A stretch of DNA of 64,000 bases from Dipteris shenzhenensis (GCA_047967505.1 CM106539.1); one strand, 5' to 3'; positions 34,216 through 45,627 are shown, counted from the first letter of the stretch. A program made the numbers and translations. Notes: a model not told the origin generated them from the letters alone.

Positions 34216-36129
34216 TTAGGTCTAGTTCTCCTAGATTAGTTTTAGATTGAGGTTGAGTGTTCTCTTTCAGTGTTCATTCTTTCATTCTGCCGTTGAAAGA
34301 ATTCCGCTCTTTTCCATTTGTTCATTCCGTTCATGATTAATTGAGTTTGTGAGAGAGAGTTTGAGTTCCTCTATGAGAGAAAGAGATAGTGATCATTCCT
34401 CATGATCTAGTACTACACAACTAGACTTTAGCGAGACGGAATGACCAACAATAAGTAGCAAGGTTTGGCCACGCACAAGCAATAACATGACAAGGACCTG
34501 CAAATGCGGGTGGCTCAACAAACAAAGCCACAACAAGCATGTAGCCAAGCCATGCCTCCTCTAAGTAGAACCAAAAGTTAGAGAGCAAGGTGGGAGAAGA
34601 AAGCTTTGAAATGGCGGCGAGCTTCTACTATGGATCAAATATCTGCTTGTAGACTTTAAACATAGCTCAAGTGAGATGCGTAGCTGAGTTCCTGGAGATG
34701 ACAGAAGACTACAACCAAGGAAATATCTATAGATGATGCGATTTTTATTTGCATCAAAAAGTGCTCAAAAGATTGGATAACACCCTTGTAGTTCTCAAAC
34801 AATGCCCTTAGTCTCCAAGCGGACCATCAAAGCTTCAGTCACAGTCTGCAGCTCCAAGGCCTTCAGCTGAGAACCTTCATTGACTCAATATTTAAGGCTC
34901 TAAGCCCAGGAAGCCTCAACCTTCAGGCACACAGACTAGCGTGCCATCGATGACAAGCCTCATGACACCTCGCTAGCTTATCCAACGCTAGCGTTGCTAA
35001 GCTTCCATGAACACCTGCTTCGAACATCTGTCAATTAGTGCTCAAGCAGTGACTCTAGCCCAGCCTCCAACCACTCTCCATCGCCCCAAGCTTCCATGCA
35101 AGTGACCTCTAGTGCAGATTCTCTGCAACTAGCCTTCCAATTGGCATCTCCAACAAAACCTTCTACAAGGCTCCAACGATAGTCAACCGTAGATTGCACC
35201 ACAACACACCTCGCCTCCAACCCACGAGCTTCCAACTCTGCCAATGCCTATGCCACTCACGTCTAACTCCAAAGCCGCTCAATTGAGAAGCCTTCATTGA
35301 CCTTACCTCAGATTTTCTAAGGTGTCTCACTCTTGATACATGGCAGATAAGGTTGGGTCACACTGACCAACATAAGGTTACCCTTTTGAAAAGGTTAATT
35401 AATTGATGTGACACGTGGCAGATAAGACTCTGGTCAGGTTAACTTAACCCAACATGGTTAGAGTTAGGGTTAGTTATGCCACATCAGCATGCACAGTCAA
35501 CAATGCCACCTAAGCACATAGCCCCTAGCAAGCACAATTTGGAATTTAGCATGTGAATCCGTGTGCCACATCATCAGGCCCCCTCTTCTTGAGCAAAAAT
35601 TCAACAAGTCGTAACTTCCAACCTAGGAAGAATTTGCATGTGCTCCAAAAAGGAAAAGTGAGTCTTTTCAAGCTCTATGCGCCTGTCAAATTAGAATCAT
35701 TGTTAGCAATTAGACACTACCATTGAAGCAAAACAAAGCTCATGGTAAGACCTTTGCAACAAATGGAAAAGTGATGCATGAATGCAATAAGCATGCCAAA
35801 AGCACAAGTGCATGAGATGACCATAGCACGAAGCATGGCATCCACACATAAAGCATCAAGGCCCATGGAAGAACAAAGCATCATGCATGAAGCTACACAA
35901 GGAAGAAGATTGCAGATTAAAGAACCAGCAAGTCAACTACGTGGAGTCATCATCAAGCCATGAGCAGAATGACAGGAACAACATGTATTGAGAAACAAAA
36001 ACCTTGCCAACCTTGCCTATATTTTGTAAATCATACCTGACCACTTGAGCATAGCTATGTAAGCACCTAGGGGAGGATTTAATCTTGTAACTCACATGTG
36101 ACCACCTTGCAGTAGCCTAAGGATCATGG

Positions 36130-36142
36130 CACCAAGGGGAGG
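36130..36142 (+). other. Polypurine tract of the non-autonomous element
   Basis: CACCAAGGGGAGG directly precedes the 3' LTR. Confidence 0.8.
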
Positions 36143-36490
36143 TGTTGAGAGTTGTGGTGCCATGAGCACATGTAGAGCAAAGGTATGAGTAAAGGGCAAG
36201 CTGCCACATGGCATGGAGGAGATATCTCACATGTGAGCAAGCATATGGATGTAAGTACCCTCACCTATAAAAGGGAGGTTCATTTGAAGTAATATCAATC
36301 AAGCACTTTGCACTATCTCAAGATTCTCTTTATGAATCCAAGCTAATCTATCTTGGAACCTAATTGACTTGAGGTACATGTCATGAGCACTCTCTTCATC
36401 ATGTTTGCACTTAGGTTGCATCCTCCTTACATTAGTGTTTTATTAGGATGTTGTCTCATGACTAGGAGAGCTCGATCCCCCGATTTGACA
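36143..36490 (+). repeat. 3' LTR of the non-autonomous element
   Basis: 348 bp, same ends as the 5' LTR, 7 scattered substitutions and no indels that I can see; followed by CTTCT. Confidence 0.95.
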
Positions 36491-38092
36491 CTTCTTGCAA
36501 ATCACCATGTAAGAAGGCATTCTTTACATCCATCTGATGTAAAGACCATCCCTTTGATGTAGCCATAGCAATGACTGCTCTTATGGTTTCCATCCTTGTA
36601 ACCAAACTCAATGTTTCTTCATAATCAATGCCATATGTCTGTGCATACCCCTTAATAACTAATCTTGCCTTGTATTTGTTCACAGAACCATCTGCATTGT
36701 GCTTCACCTTATAAACCCACTTGCAGCCAACTGCATTCTTGTCTTTAGGCAAAGGCACTAATTCCCACATAGCATTTGCGTCCAAGATATCCATTTCTTC
36801 ATCCATGGCTTTCTCCCATTTTTCTTTTCCCATGGCTTGCTCAAAAGAAGCAGATTCTAGTTCATGTATCACTTTGACCATATAGGCATAGTGAATGGCT
36901 GTAAATCCATCATATTTCAGCCTATCCATAGGATACTTAACTCTGGTAGACCTGCACAAAATAGGCTCACTACCAGGTGCTCTCAAAACATCCCTTGTCT
37001 TCCTTACTCCAAGTGTAACAATAGAAGGAATACCCAACTCATCATCAAGGCTCTGTTCTAAGCCACTAGATTCACCATCCACATAAGAGTGACCTGCATT
37101 CACATCAAACATGGGCTGATCTACTTTCTCTTTTTCTTTTTGTGATACTTGCATACCACTATTTGCATTGCTTTGAGGAGTTCCTCTTGATCTCAATCTG
37201 CCTGTCCATGTTGAAGTATGTGAACCACTGCTAGAGGACACTACAGGTCCACTAATATTTTGTGATTGCTGCTGTGAATTTTGTGCAGCATTACCATTTT
37301 GTGCATCTACATCATCAATCACATTTACTGGTTTATGCCAGCTACTCATCTCATAAAAAACAACATCTCTGCTCATTGTAAACTTACAAGTAGAAGGGTT
37401 ATAGCATCTATACCCTTTTTGTTTCAGAGAATGACCAATAAAGATGCACTTCTTAGCTTTTGGATCCAACTTGGATCTCAACTCCTTTGGCACATGAACA
37501 TAGGCAATGCAACCAAAAACTTTCAAATGAGAAATATCTGGTTTCCTACCATTATACCTCTCCTCTAGTGTCATGCCATGTATTGCTGTAGTGGGAGTCC
37601 TCTTCATTATGTATACTACTATAGCAACTACTTCAGCCCAATAATAATCTGGCAGGTCTATTTCGTTGAGCATGGCATGAGATACCTCTCCAATATGCCT
37701 ATTTTTCCTTTCTCCAAGTCCATTTTGCTATGGGGTATGACTACATGAATATTGCTACTTTATGCCATGCTATTGCACAAACCTTGCAAACTCATTTGAG
37801 AGGTACTCTCCCCCTCCATTTGACCTTAGGCATTTTATTCGCAGGCATGTTCCTTTCTCAACGATAGCTTTAAAAGCTTTGAAATGCCCAAACACTTCAG
37901 TTTTCTTGTTCATAAAATAAACCCAAACTTTTCTACTGTAGTCATCAATAAAAGTGACAAAATAATGACAGCCTCCAATAGATGCAGCTTTAGTAGTCCA
38001 CATATCAGAGTGGATTAATTCCAATGGCCTCTTACTCTCTTGAACATGTCTAGGAAATGGTTTCCTTACTTGTTTTCTGAATTGATAGGCTT
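36491..38092 (-). pseudogene. Copia integrase to RT, proximal part of a split relic
   Basis: Reading leftward from 38092: RPLELIHSDMW (integrase), FIDDYSRKVWVYF, CLRSNGGGEY in which the second catalytic Asp is Asn, TP*QNG and GERKN, then YYWAEVV, HLKVFGCIAYVHVP, the Ser/Gln-rich linker and RT (MWELVPLPKDKNAVGCKWVYKVK, MDVKNAFLHGDLQE). Three TAG codons (37770-37772, 37755-37757, 37728-37730) stand at Gln positions; one is the first Gln of the near-invariant TPQQNG. It ends at the nested element and resumes at 33855. Gag, protease and the LTRs are lost; the right end is cut at about 38092 against a CT-rich tract. Confidence 0.9.
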
Positions 38093-38346
38093 CCTCCTAC
38101 CCTCCCCCTCCCTCCTCCTCCACTATTGTTCCTCCTCCCCCCTCCCACCTACTCCTCCCTCCTCCATCCTTCCTCCTCCACACCTACTCCTCCTCACCCT
38201 CCACACCTGCTGGTCTGGCCCCCTTTCCTCCTCTTCAACTATTGGTCCTCCCTCCCCCATCCCTCCTCCTCCTCGCCCTCCCTCTTCTTGCATGCTGCTC
38301 CTTCAAGCCTGCATCTCCACACCTTCTCCTCTACACTCCTTTAGTC
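38093..38346 (+). repeat. CT-rich tract upstream of an element gene
   Basis: About 250 bp dominated by cctcctcc and ccctccc words, starting at the junction with the Copia relic. Frames through it are Pro/Ser/Leu. It may be promoter or leader of the gene starting at 38347, or its original Pro-rich N-terminus. Confidence 0.6.
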
Positions 38347-41293
38347 ATGACATCATTCGAGGATGTCTCCAACAAGTACCAGGTTCACTTAGAGTTGGAG
38401 GCTGAATATGCAAGCACACGTAGTCTAGGATTGAGGGGAGCTTCCAAAATCCACAGTCTTCGTTCGCAAGGAAAGAAGCATCTCGACATTTGGGTAGAAG
38501 GATCCTTGTATCCTTTAGATCCTGCCAACCAAAAGAGCCCTCCTTTCCATACAATGCATGAGCTAGTTTGGTTTGTTGGAAATGGACATGCGGGGTTGCT
38601 TGGTTATTGTAATCGCTTAAACAATGCTCAATCAATGGCTATGCAAGCAAGCGAGATGCACAGAGCCCAAGCAGAGATGCTAGCACATTTACAAAATAGC
38701 ACCATTGTTGCAATGTATAACTCTGTGCAGGATCTTCAAAGGGAGAACTAGGATCTTTATGATAAAGCCAAAGCATTAGACTTGGAGAGAAATGCATTGG
38801 ACTTGGAGCGACATAAATTAGAAGAGTCACTCTATAAGCTAGCTGAGTCCAAAAAAGGCTTGGAAAGATCTATATACAATCAAGTACGATGAGCCATAGA
38901 GAAGGAATGAGAGAAGACAAAAGAACGAGTGCAAAAGATGAAAGAAATGCCTTTGGGATTGAAGGAGAGGAAAAGAAGGTACTTACATAACATGGATGCA
39001 TTGGCACCCACTGGTGGTGCTAGAAAGAGGAGAGTCCGAGCTACAAGGTTGGTTATCAAATGTTCCAATGAGATTACACTCTTTTGTGCTACACTGCAAG
39101 TTGTTAAGGAGGTGATGAAGGACTTCAAGGATATTGTGGATGAAAAGGAGATGCTTGCAGCTTGTGATACTACCAGTGTAAGTCGTAAAGCTTACACATC
39201 TGTTTTTAAAATTTTCAAGTATGCTATTTTGGGAAAGTATAAGAAGTCTACAGTGCCCCTACCCACACCTTGGTCTGTGAGATGTGCACAGTGAGAAACA
39301 AACCAATGTGTGAGAGAAATGCTTGGAGGGTACCATTGCATAAGGGGCACAATGACTTGGAAGAGTAAAAAGAAATATGGCTTGCAAACCTTTGAGATGA
39401 ATTCTTTCAACAATGTCTACTTAGATGTTGAGAAACTGCAACAAGCAATGGTCGAATTCTATGGCATGAGAGAAGATGGTACGAGGAAATCCACTATAGC
39501 ATTGCACTTTACTTAGTTCATTTCCTATATCATGTTTATCCTAATGATTTTTCTCTTTTGTTGTACAAATTGCAATGGAAAGCTCATATTTCTCATCAAA
39601 ATGGATGAAGCTCAATTGGTGAAAGAACACAAGTTAGAGAGAGTCAGCATCTACATTATGAATAAAGCCTTAGCCTTTGTTCAAGGGGATGAAGAAGTAG
39701 AGCAATATTTCTCAGTGCAATCAGAGAAAGATATATGGTGGCTTGCAACATTTCAAACTCCGAAAGAGAGCCATGAGACATTGAAGTGGGTTCTAAATAG
39801 AACAGGAATCCCATCGACCAAATTGGAAGGGCAAACATTGACAGTGGATGGCCATGGAACATTTCAAGTTGAATGGCATCTTGCTGGTGATTCAAAAACC
39901 CTCAAGTGCTTGCATGGTTGTGATATAGGGGCAAATGCAATGAACACATGCCTTCATTGCATGTGTTCGCAACATAAGCAAAAGGTTGGCTTACAATGGG
40001 AGAATGGCATTCTATCTTGTGGCCAAATGCAAGCTCCGAATCACGACAAGAAGGATCCAAAGTGGGATCCCATCTTGCCCATCCCACTTGAGAGAGTACA
40101 CATATGCACTTTACATGCAGAACTGCACGTACTTGATAAGTTGTTGTATTTGCATCTTGTTTATGCTTTGAATTTAATTCTGCAAGAAGTATCCACATGG
40201 TGCATTGCAGAAGCTGAGAAGTTGTCGTCAGATATGGGATTCCATGGAGGACATGTCAAACTTAAGGAGGATAAGAAAATGTTTGGGGCAACATAGAATC
40301 TTCCTGCAAAAGTGTCCATGGGTGGATTGAAGGCAAGGAGATTCCTATCGAACCACAATCTCGACAAAGACAAACATACATTGTCCTCAGGGGGGTCACT
40401 ATGTATAAACCCTCAATATCACGTGCGTTCAAGGCCTATATTTAAAATCCCTTATCTGTAAAATTTTTCATTAATAAAATGCACCCCTTTTCTATACAAA
40501 TCTGTAAATTTTTTCCAAAGCTATTTAAAATAGTCCCTTATGTATATTTATTTCTGTAAATTTTAGAAATAAAAAATATCCTTCTGTTGAACTCACGTGA
40601 TAGGGTTACATATGATGAGTGACCCCTCCGAGACATTGTCTCAAAGTAGTTTGCGTTAAAAATACTCGAAAGCATTGTGTGAATGCACAACCAATAAGGC
40701 TTCTCATCCTCAAGTAGCAACTTTGAGAGCTAAAGTATGGACAAAGGTAGATGCATTAATAAAATTACTTCGCCAGGTTCAAATCGATGAGATGTATTAT
40801 GAAAGGTTCAGGATGGCTGTGAAAGAGTTTATGCAATTAATGGTGAAAGCATGGGGGGAGTCACACATTATGCATTACATGGTAATCTTGGCACCATCGT
40901 AATATTTAGCACTTGCTTTATAAATTGTTTTTGTTGCTAATTTGATTCTCATCCTGTTTGTAGCATATTCTCTATGCACACAGACCATGGTTTGTACAAA
41001 ATTGGGGTCCTTTGTCAATTTGGAATATACAAGGCATGGAGAAGTCGCACTATAGAGCCAAGGCAGCCTACTTCAAGAACTCAAGGCACAGTGGTGGTGT
41101 CACTCGCAGCAATGCATTGCATGAGATGTTCGACTAGTTTTTTAGATGTTTACTAGGAAGGACTTTGAAGTCTGAAAAGGCAAAGGCATCAGAACTTGCA
41201 AAAGCAGTTCAAATTGTATCAAAGAATAGAAGGCATAGTGCTTGGAAAGCATCCATAGGGAGTCAAGGAGTTGCACGTTGGTTTGAAAGCTAG
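38347..41293 (+). pseudogene. Multi-exon element gene of unnamed family, decayed
   Basis: From ATG 38347 (MTSFEDVSNKYQVHLEL) the frame passes through a coiled-coil-like stretch (about 38740-38960), VKEVMKDFKDIVDEKEM, REMLGGYHCIRGTMTW, SVQSEKDIWWLATF, VEWHLAGDSKTLKC and a Cys-rich MNTCLHCMCSQHK, then PILPIPLERVHICTLHAEL. After a MITE (40386-40632) come YYERFRMAVKEFM, HRPWFVQNWGPLSIW and YRAKAAYFKNSRHSGG. One intron is clear (40882-40963); a second, of about 75 bp, probably lies near 39515-39588. Stops: TAG 38749, TGA 38890, 38908 and 39292, TAG 40294, a TAA near 40656, and TAG 41135 replacing Trp. The protein looks element-encoded; I recall similar sequences in invertebrate and non-seed-plant genomes but cannot name the family. 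Function unknown. Confidence 0.6.
40386..40632 (+). mobile_element. MITE copy B (8-bp TSD)
   Basis: 247 bp, ends CTCAGGGGGGTCACT / AGTGACCCCTCCGAG, target duplication ACATTGTC (40378-40385 and 40633-40640). It interrupts the coding frame of the unnamed element gene, so it arrived after or during that gene's decay. Confidence 0.93.
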
Positions 41294-41454
41294 AGTGAGA
41301 GAAGGGAGCAGATGGGTCCAACCACCAACAGAAGCTATGGTGTAATTGTATACAAATATGAAATAAATATATTGCTTATTTTGACCACAATTTGTGTACT
41401 CACTCTTTAATATCTTGCTTATTTTGACCACAATTTTTGTACTCACATGACATT

Positions 41455-41675
41455 GGGAAAGTGGGGACATGGTGAAGGAGGGGAGAGAGAAGAGAGGGGC
41501 ATGGGGTGGGGCAAGGGGAGGGGTGGAGTGGTAGCAAGGGTGGGGGGAGGGGGGGATGGGGGTATGGGGGAGGGTGACGGGTGTGGGCAGGGCAAGTAAG
41601 GGGAGGGCAAGGGGGGGAGGGCAACGAGGGTGGGGGGGTGGAGGGGTTAGGGTGGGGGCAGGGGGCACAATGAAA
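41455..41675 (+). repeat. G-rich tract with many G-runs
   Basis: About 220 bp of GGGG-type runs separated by short spacers on the plus strand, with strong G-quadruplex potential. It lies between the element gene and the H3-like gene. Two copies of 'cttattttgaccacaattt' sit just upstream (about 41375 and 41417). The Pro-rich minus-strand frames are its complement. Confidence 0.8.
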
Positions 41676-41710
41676 CCCTAAATGTAATTAAAAGGGATGT
41701 CAAAACATGA

Positions 41711-41756
41711 TGGGCCCTTATAAAAAGTTTAAAAAAACCCTAACTCTCATTATTCA
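41711..41756 (+). promoter_or_regulatory. Core promoter of the H3-like gene
   Basis: TGGGCCC (site II type, 41711-41717), TATAAAAA (41719-41726) and a telo-box AAACCCTAA (about 41735-41743) precede the ATG at 41757. Site II plus telo-box is a combination known from plant promoters active in dividing cells. Confidence 0.6.
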
Positions 41757-42812
41757 ATGGCAAGAGTGAAGAACACTGCTAGACCCACTGGACGCCGCCT
41801 CCACCCTTCCTCCTCTAGCTCCACCACCTCCATGGCATCCATGCACATGAACCTATCCGGGTCTGGTGGTGCCTCTCCCAACTGTCGTGAGCCCTCCCCC
41901 AACTCCCCCAAGTTCCGTGAGCCCACTCCCTAGTCTCCTGAGCCTTCTTCTCCTCCCAAGTCCCATGAGCCCACTCCCTAGCCCCAAGAGCATGACCCTT
42001 CCCCTCAGCCTTCTCCTCAGCCTTCCCCTCAGCCTCAGCCTCAGCATGACCCTCAACCTTCCCCTCAACCTTAGCCTTCCCCTCAGCCTCATCCTCAGCC
42101 TTCCCCTGAGCCTCAGCCTGACCCTCAGCCTTCCCCTCAACCTTCCTCTCAGCCTTCCCCTCGGCCTTCCCCTCCCCATGAGATCCCTATCCTGATCGAA
42201 CAAAATGTGTTCAATAACCTCCTAGATATAGAGAGGCTTCTTGAGGGTCAACAAACTGCCAGGAAAAGCACCATCTTCACTCTTCCGGAGATATAGCCCA
42301 TGGCAGAGATGACCCCTCTGCCCATGAGGAGTGTAAAAAGGACTCTAAGGAAGCCCCAAGAAGGCCTAAGCTCCAGACATCAGCGAGAGGAGGACTCAGA
42401 GGAGGACCAATGCAGACAGGAGCAACAGAAGAAGTTGAAGGTAGACAGGAGGTTGTGGGAAGGTGTTTGGGTACCTGTAAGGCCCCCACCAAGATTCAAG
42501 AAGCCATACCGAGCAAAACCAGGAGCGCGGGCCCTGAGGGAGATCAGGAAACTGCAGAAGACCATAGACAACATGATCCCACGTGCTCCCTTCCAACATG
42601 TGGTACGGGAGATCGCACAGGGATCATACAAGCGTGACATGCGCTTTAGCACAGGAGCTATGGGGGCACTCTAGGAGGCTACAAAGCAACTGACCACCGC
42701 TTTGTTCGAGGACTCCAACTTGTGTGGCATCCATGCAACGTGCATCACAGTCATGGACAAGGACATGGCTCTGGCGAAGCAGCTATGAAGTGACCTAAGT
42801 TCGAAGCCCTAG
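41757..42812 (+). pseudogene. Histone H3 / CENH3-like protein with long Pro-rich tail, decayed
   Basis: From ATG 41757 one frame runs about 350 codons. It begins MARVKNTARPTGRR, parallel to the H3 start ARTKQTARKSTGG, followed by a PSPQP repeat tail (about 41880-42180), a short unique segment (IPILIEQNVFNNLLDIERLL), then GQQTARKST, matching H3 residues 5-11, and a full histone fold (ALREIRKLQKT, PFQHVVREIAQ, FEDSNLCGIHA, ITVMDKDMALAKQL). Loop 1 is one residue longer than canonical H3, as CENH3 tends to be. Stops are TAG at 41931, 41979, 42072, 42294 and 42672 and TGA at 42786; each fits Gln or Arg (42672 is the Gln of ALQEA). There is no frameshift. It would be a nucleosome subunit if intact; most likely a CENH3-type or transposon-captured H3 relic. 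Confidence 0.75.
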
Positions 42813-42965
42813 ATTCTCTTGCAACCCACTCTTAGGACTTAGACCAGGCTCAAGGGTCAATTTTTCAAATAAAATATATCAACATTCTCTACACTCTCGC
42901 ATTGTTGTATATTTTCCATTTCAATGCTTGCAGTAAATGATCATTTTAAGTTAAGTTTTAAATTT

Positions 42966-43228
42966 TGTCAAATCCTAAAGGATTTCACCATCGTGTAGAA
43001 GGGAAAAGTGTCCGGCACGTCGCCAGGACCCTAGAAAGCCCAAAACCCGCCACGGCGCAAATTTGGGCATTCTGGAAAGAAACTCGCCACGGTGCAAATT
43101 TGGGCATTCTGGACTTTCCAGAATGCCCAAATTCATGCCGTGGTAGGTTTTGGGCTTTTTGGGGTCCTGGCGATGTGCCGGACACTTTTTCCTTCTACGC
43201 GACGGTGAAATTCCTTTAGGATTTGACA
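42966..43228. mobile_element. Foldback element, about 115-bp arms
   Basis: The left arm starts TGTCAAATCCTAAAGG and the right arm ends in the complement CCTTTAGGATTTGACA; they pair along nearly their whole length with about a dozen mismatches. The loop region holds a third copy of 'gcaaatttgggcattctgga'. It resembles a foldback MITE, or a young inverted-duplication hairpin able to yield small RNAs. A target duplication is not clear. Confidence 0.75.
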
Positions 43229-43443
43229 GAAATGAACTCTTGATACCCAGAATTGGTGAAAATGATACTAAATTGGCTAGAAATTTATTAAATTAACATA
43301 ATTAAAATGATGGAGAAAATATATCATCAACGACTTAAACAAAATACAATGGAATTCATGACGAGCAATGATAACTTAAAACAAATAATAAAGACATGTA
43401 GTCATGTATCCATTTAAATATATGTTTATATATACAAAAGGCC

Positions 43444-44938
43444 TCACATGCTATCTTTCTTCTTGGCTAGTTCAAGTACATTGAGAATAGGGGTCTTTGA
43501 ATCCCCTAGAGTATTCCTAGATATAAATTCAGCCGCAATAGCACTAACATCCTCCTCTCCTGTTGCCAAAGACATAGCCGTTGCCGTCAATGCCCTACCA
43601 TGAATGTTCAATCCAAAGGCATTGATAGCAGCCAGGCAGTGTACCAAAATGACTTTGTCGGCATTCTGAGTAATGTTGGAGTATCTGATAGCACGCGACA
43701 TTGCCTTGCACTTCAGTAGCTCCGAAGGACCTCGAGGAGAAAATTTGTTGTGAAAGACCACGATATGCTCTGTGACTTTGCCAAGGTAATGGACCAAAGA
43801 ATGATCTCGCCCAAATGTGCTATGAACATTACCCCATCGAGATGAGAATTCATCAAGCTCGAACACATCCTGCAATAATTCAACAACCATTAGAAGACCG
43901 ACAAAACAAATTATACTGAAAGAACATCAAAATAAAAAATATTGTTCGAACTTACCACTATAGCGTCGTCGGCTTCTATCCCTTCCTCATTTGCAATGTT
44001 GATGGAACCAGGTGCTGTGTGATGTTCCATTTGGGAGGTGGACGCTTTCTCCTAACCTGTGTTGGAGGTGGAAGCTTTTGCATGAGAGGGTTGTGCATCC
44101 TCTATGCATCGTATACGGACATGTCTGCATCCCTCATTGAAACCAGCATCATCAAGAGAGTCTTCCAATCTTTGACACTCGTGTCAACATCGAACCCCGA
44201 TAGGACTCCGAGTGCCTCATCCTCTCGTAGTCCAAAAAGAATCTCTATGTCATGGAGGAATACGTACTCTTCTCCATCGATGATGAGGGGGCGACAAGGA
44301 CCATAATTCTGAGTCTGGGTCAACGGGGTCTCCGATGTAGATTCCTGCTCTACTAGGGGCTCTTGAAGTAGGCTCAATGCTTGAGCTGCTTCCATCTCCT
44401 CTGTTGGATCATCAAGACTCTCTTCCATGTAGATGTCCGAGTCTAGTCTAGGGACGACCAAATCAACAATTCTAATAGAGGGGGTGCTAGATGAAGAGGC
44501 TTCTTCCTCTAAATTTCCTTCTTGGAGAAGGAAGATGAATGTCATCTCCCATGAAAGGAATTTGGTGCGTGTATTTCTTGTGATCCCTACATCTAGGATG
44601 TCTTAAACTTCAACTGTCCTAAACCCTTCATCTGTAAGGTTGTAACAAAAGCGGGCCAAGTGCTTTACAAACTTGGGTTCCTCTACAAACAAATACTTTA
44701 TGTAATCTATGGGAAACCATCTCTTTGAAGTGTGGTCAAGTGTATAGGCAAAATTTGAGAAATTATCTTTCATGTAAAGGATGAGATCTAAGAAGTCATC
44801 CTTGGCTTGCATATATGTGCCTACGACATCTAAAGTCCTATCAAACACTAAAAATAGCTCTTCCTTACGATCTGCAAATGCAGTTCGTGAGATGAAGTCA
44901 TGGAAAGCAGTTCTAGCTGAATCCATGGCAAATATCAA
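43444..44938 (-). pseudogene. Two-exon gene of unknown family (reverse strand)
   Basis: From 44938: MIFAMDSARTAFHDFISRTA, then LDLILYMKDNFSNFAYTLD, a TAA at 44603 in an otherwise continuous frame, an acidic Ser/Glu-rich middle (EEEASSSSTPS) and PLIIDGEEYVFLHDIEILFG. A TAG near 44102 follows VYDA. An intron with GTAAGT...TTGCAG borders lies at 43870-43955, then DVFELDEFSSRWGN, VHYLGKVTEHIVVF and VLVHCLAAINAFGL-like sequence (VILVHCLAAINAF) to a stop at 43444. The phase just upstream of the intron is uncertain. I do not recognise the protein. A preserved intron with decayed frame suggests a formerly expressed gene, possibly partner to the plus-strand element gene at 38347. Confidence 0.5.
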
Positions 44939-45209
44939 TTGATGCAGGGAGTAACTTCTGAGGACGGGAGTTTCTATGGCTCTCTAAATGTGAAAGTGAG
45001 AATGTGATGTAAAAAGGGCTCTTACCCCTTAATATATATAAAAACCCTAAACATTAAAATTAATCATAAAATTCCCAAATTTTTTGAAAAACATTTACCA
45101 CCATGAACTGAAAGGAGAAAACATTAAAAGAAATAACATTTTAATTTAATTGTCCATCATCTTTTGAAGCAATAACTAGGATTTGATAGACAAAAAATTA
45201 AATGCTGCA

Positions 45210-45560
45210 CTAGTCAAACACATTCTTAGCAATCTTCAAAGTTGCAGGAGGAATGAAATTGGCACTATGCATGCACTTCTCCACACGGCAGCTGATCTTA
45301 CCACCATTTAAGGTAAAGTAGAAGGACTCTAACATGCCATCCTCCATGACCAATAGGTGTTCTCGAGGTGTTCTCGCACATCCCTTAGAGTCCATTGCGA
45401 TGTGGCATTCACATTCTTGACATCTCCCTCTTCAACATCAATAGACAAACCTACCCCTATATTGTCTTCATCATTAGAGTCTAGGGGAAGCCACCGGCCA
45501 TTTTTTTTCTTCCAGCACATGTACTGAAAAGCTAAATACAACATTTGGCCTCGTATCTAA
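45210..45560 (-). pseudogene. Short reverse-strand remnant
   Basis: Two overlapping phases are open: one reads YMCWKKKNGRWLPLDSN and LSIDVEEGDVKNVNATSQW, the other continues as ESFYFTLNGGKISC and KCMHSANFIPPATL. A frameshift near 45370 would join them. Unknown family; probably belongs to the gene remnant at 45628-46757. Confidence 0.35.
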
Positions 45561-45627
45561 TAACCACATTGTCTTTACATGCGTGACATTGAAACACATC
45601 ACCCTTTTGGTCACCTGACATGGTTTC

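Larger units (their letters stand above)
33856..36490 (+). mobile_element. Non-autonomous LTR retrotransposon (no gag or pol)
   Basis: 2635 bp with 348-bp LTRs (33856-34203, 36143-36490), TG...CA ends, primer site TGGTATCAGAGC and a polypurine tract. The 5-bp target duplication CTTCT (33851-33855, 36491-36495) shows insertion into the RT region of a reverse-strand Copia. The LTRs differ at 7 positions by my count (about 2%), so it is older than the element at 3374. The 1.94-kb interior codes for nothing recognisable but shares leader motifs with that element (acacgtggcagata near 35422; gtgctccaaaaaggaaa near 35641). It must borrow proteins from an autonomous Copia. Confidence 0.95.

Noticed and set aside
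41219-42203. Pro-rich and Arg/Leu-rich minus-strand frames
   Set aside because: They are the complement of the G-rich tract and of the PSPQP tail.
38347-42812. Nuclear U-to-C RNA editing restoring the stops
   Set aside because: It would convert the same codons, but such editing is known from organelles, TAG at 41135 for Trp could not be repaired this way, and catalytic residues are also lost in the Copia relic.
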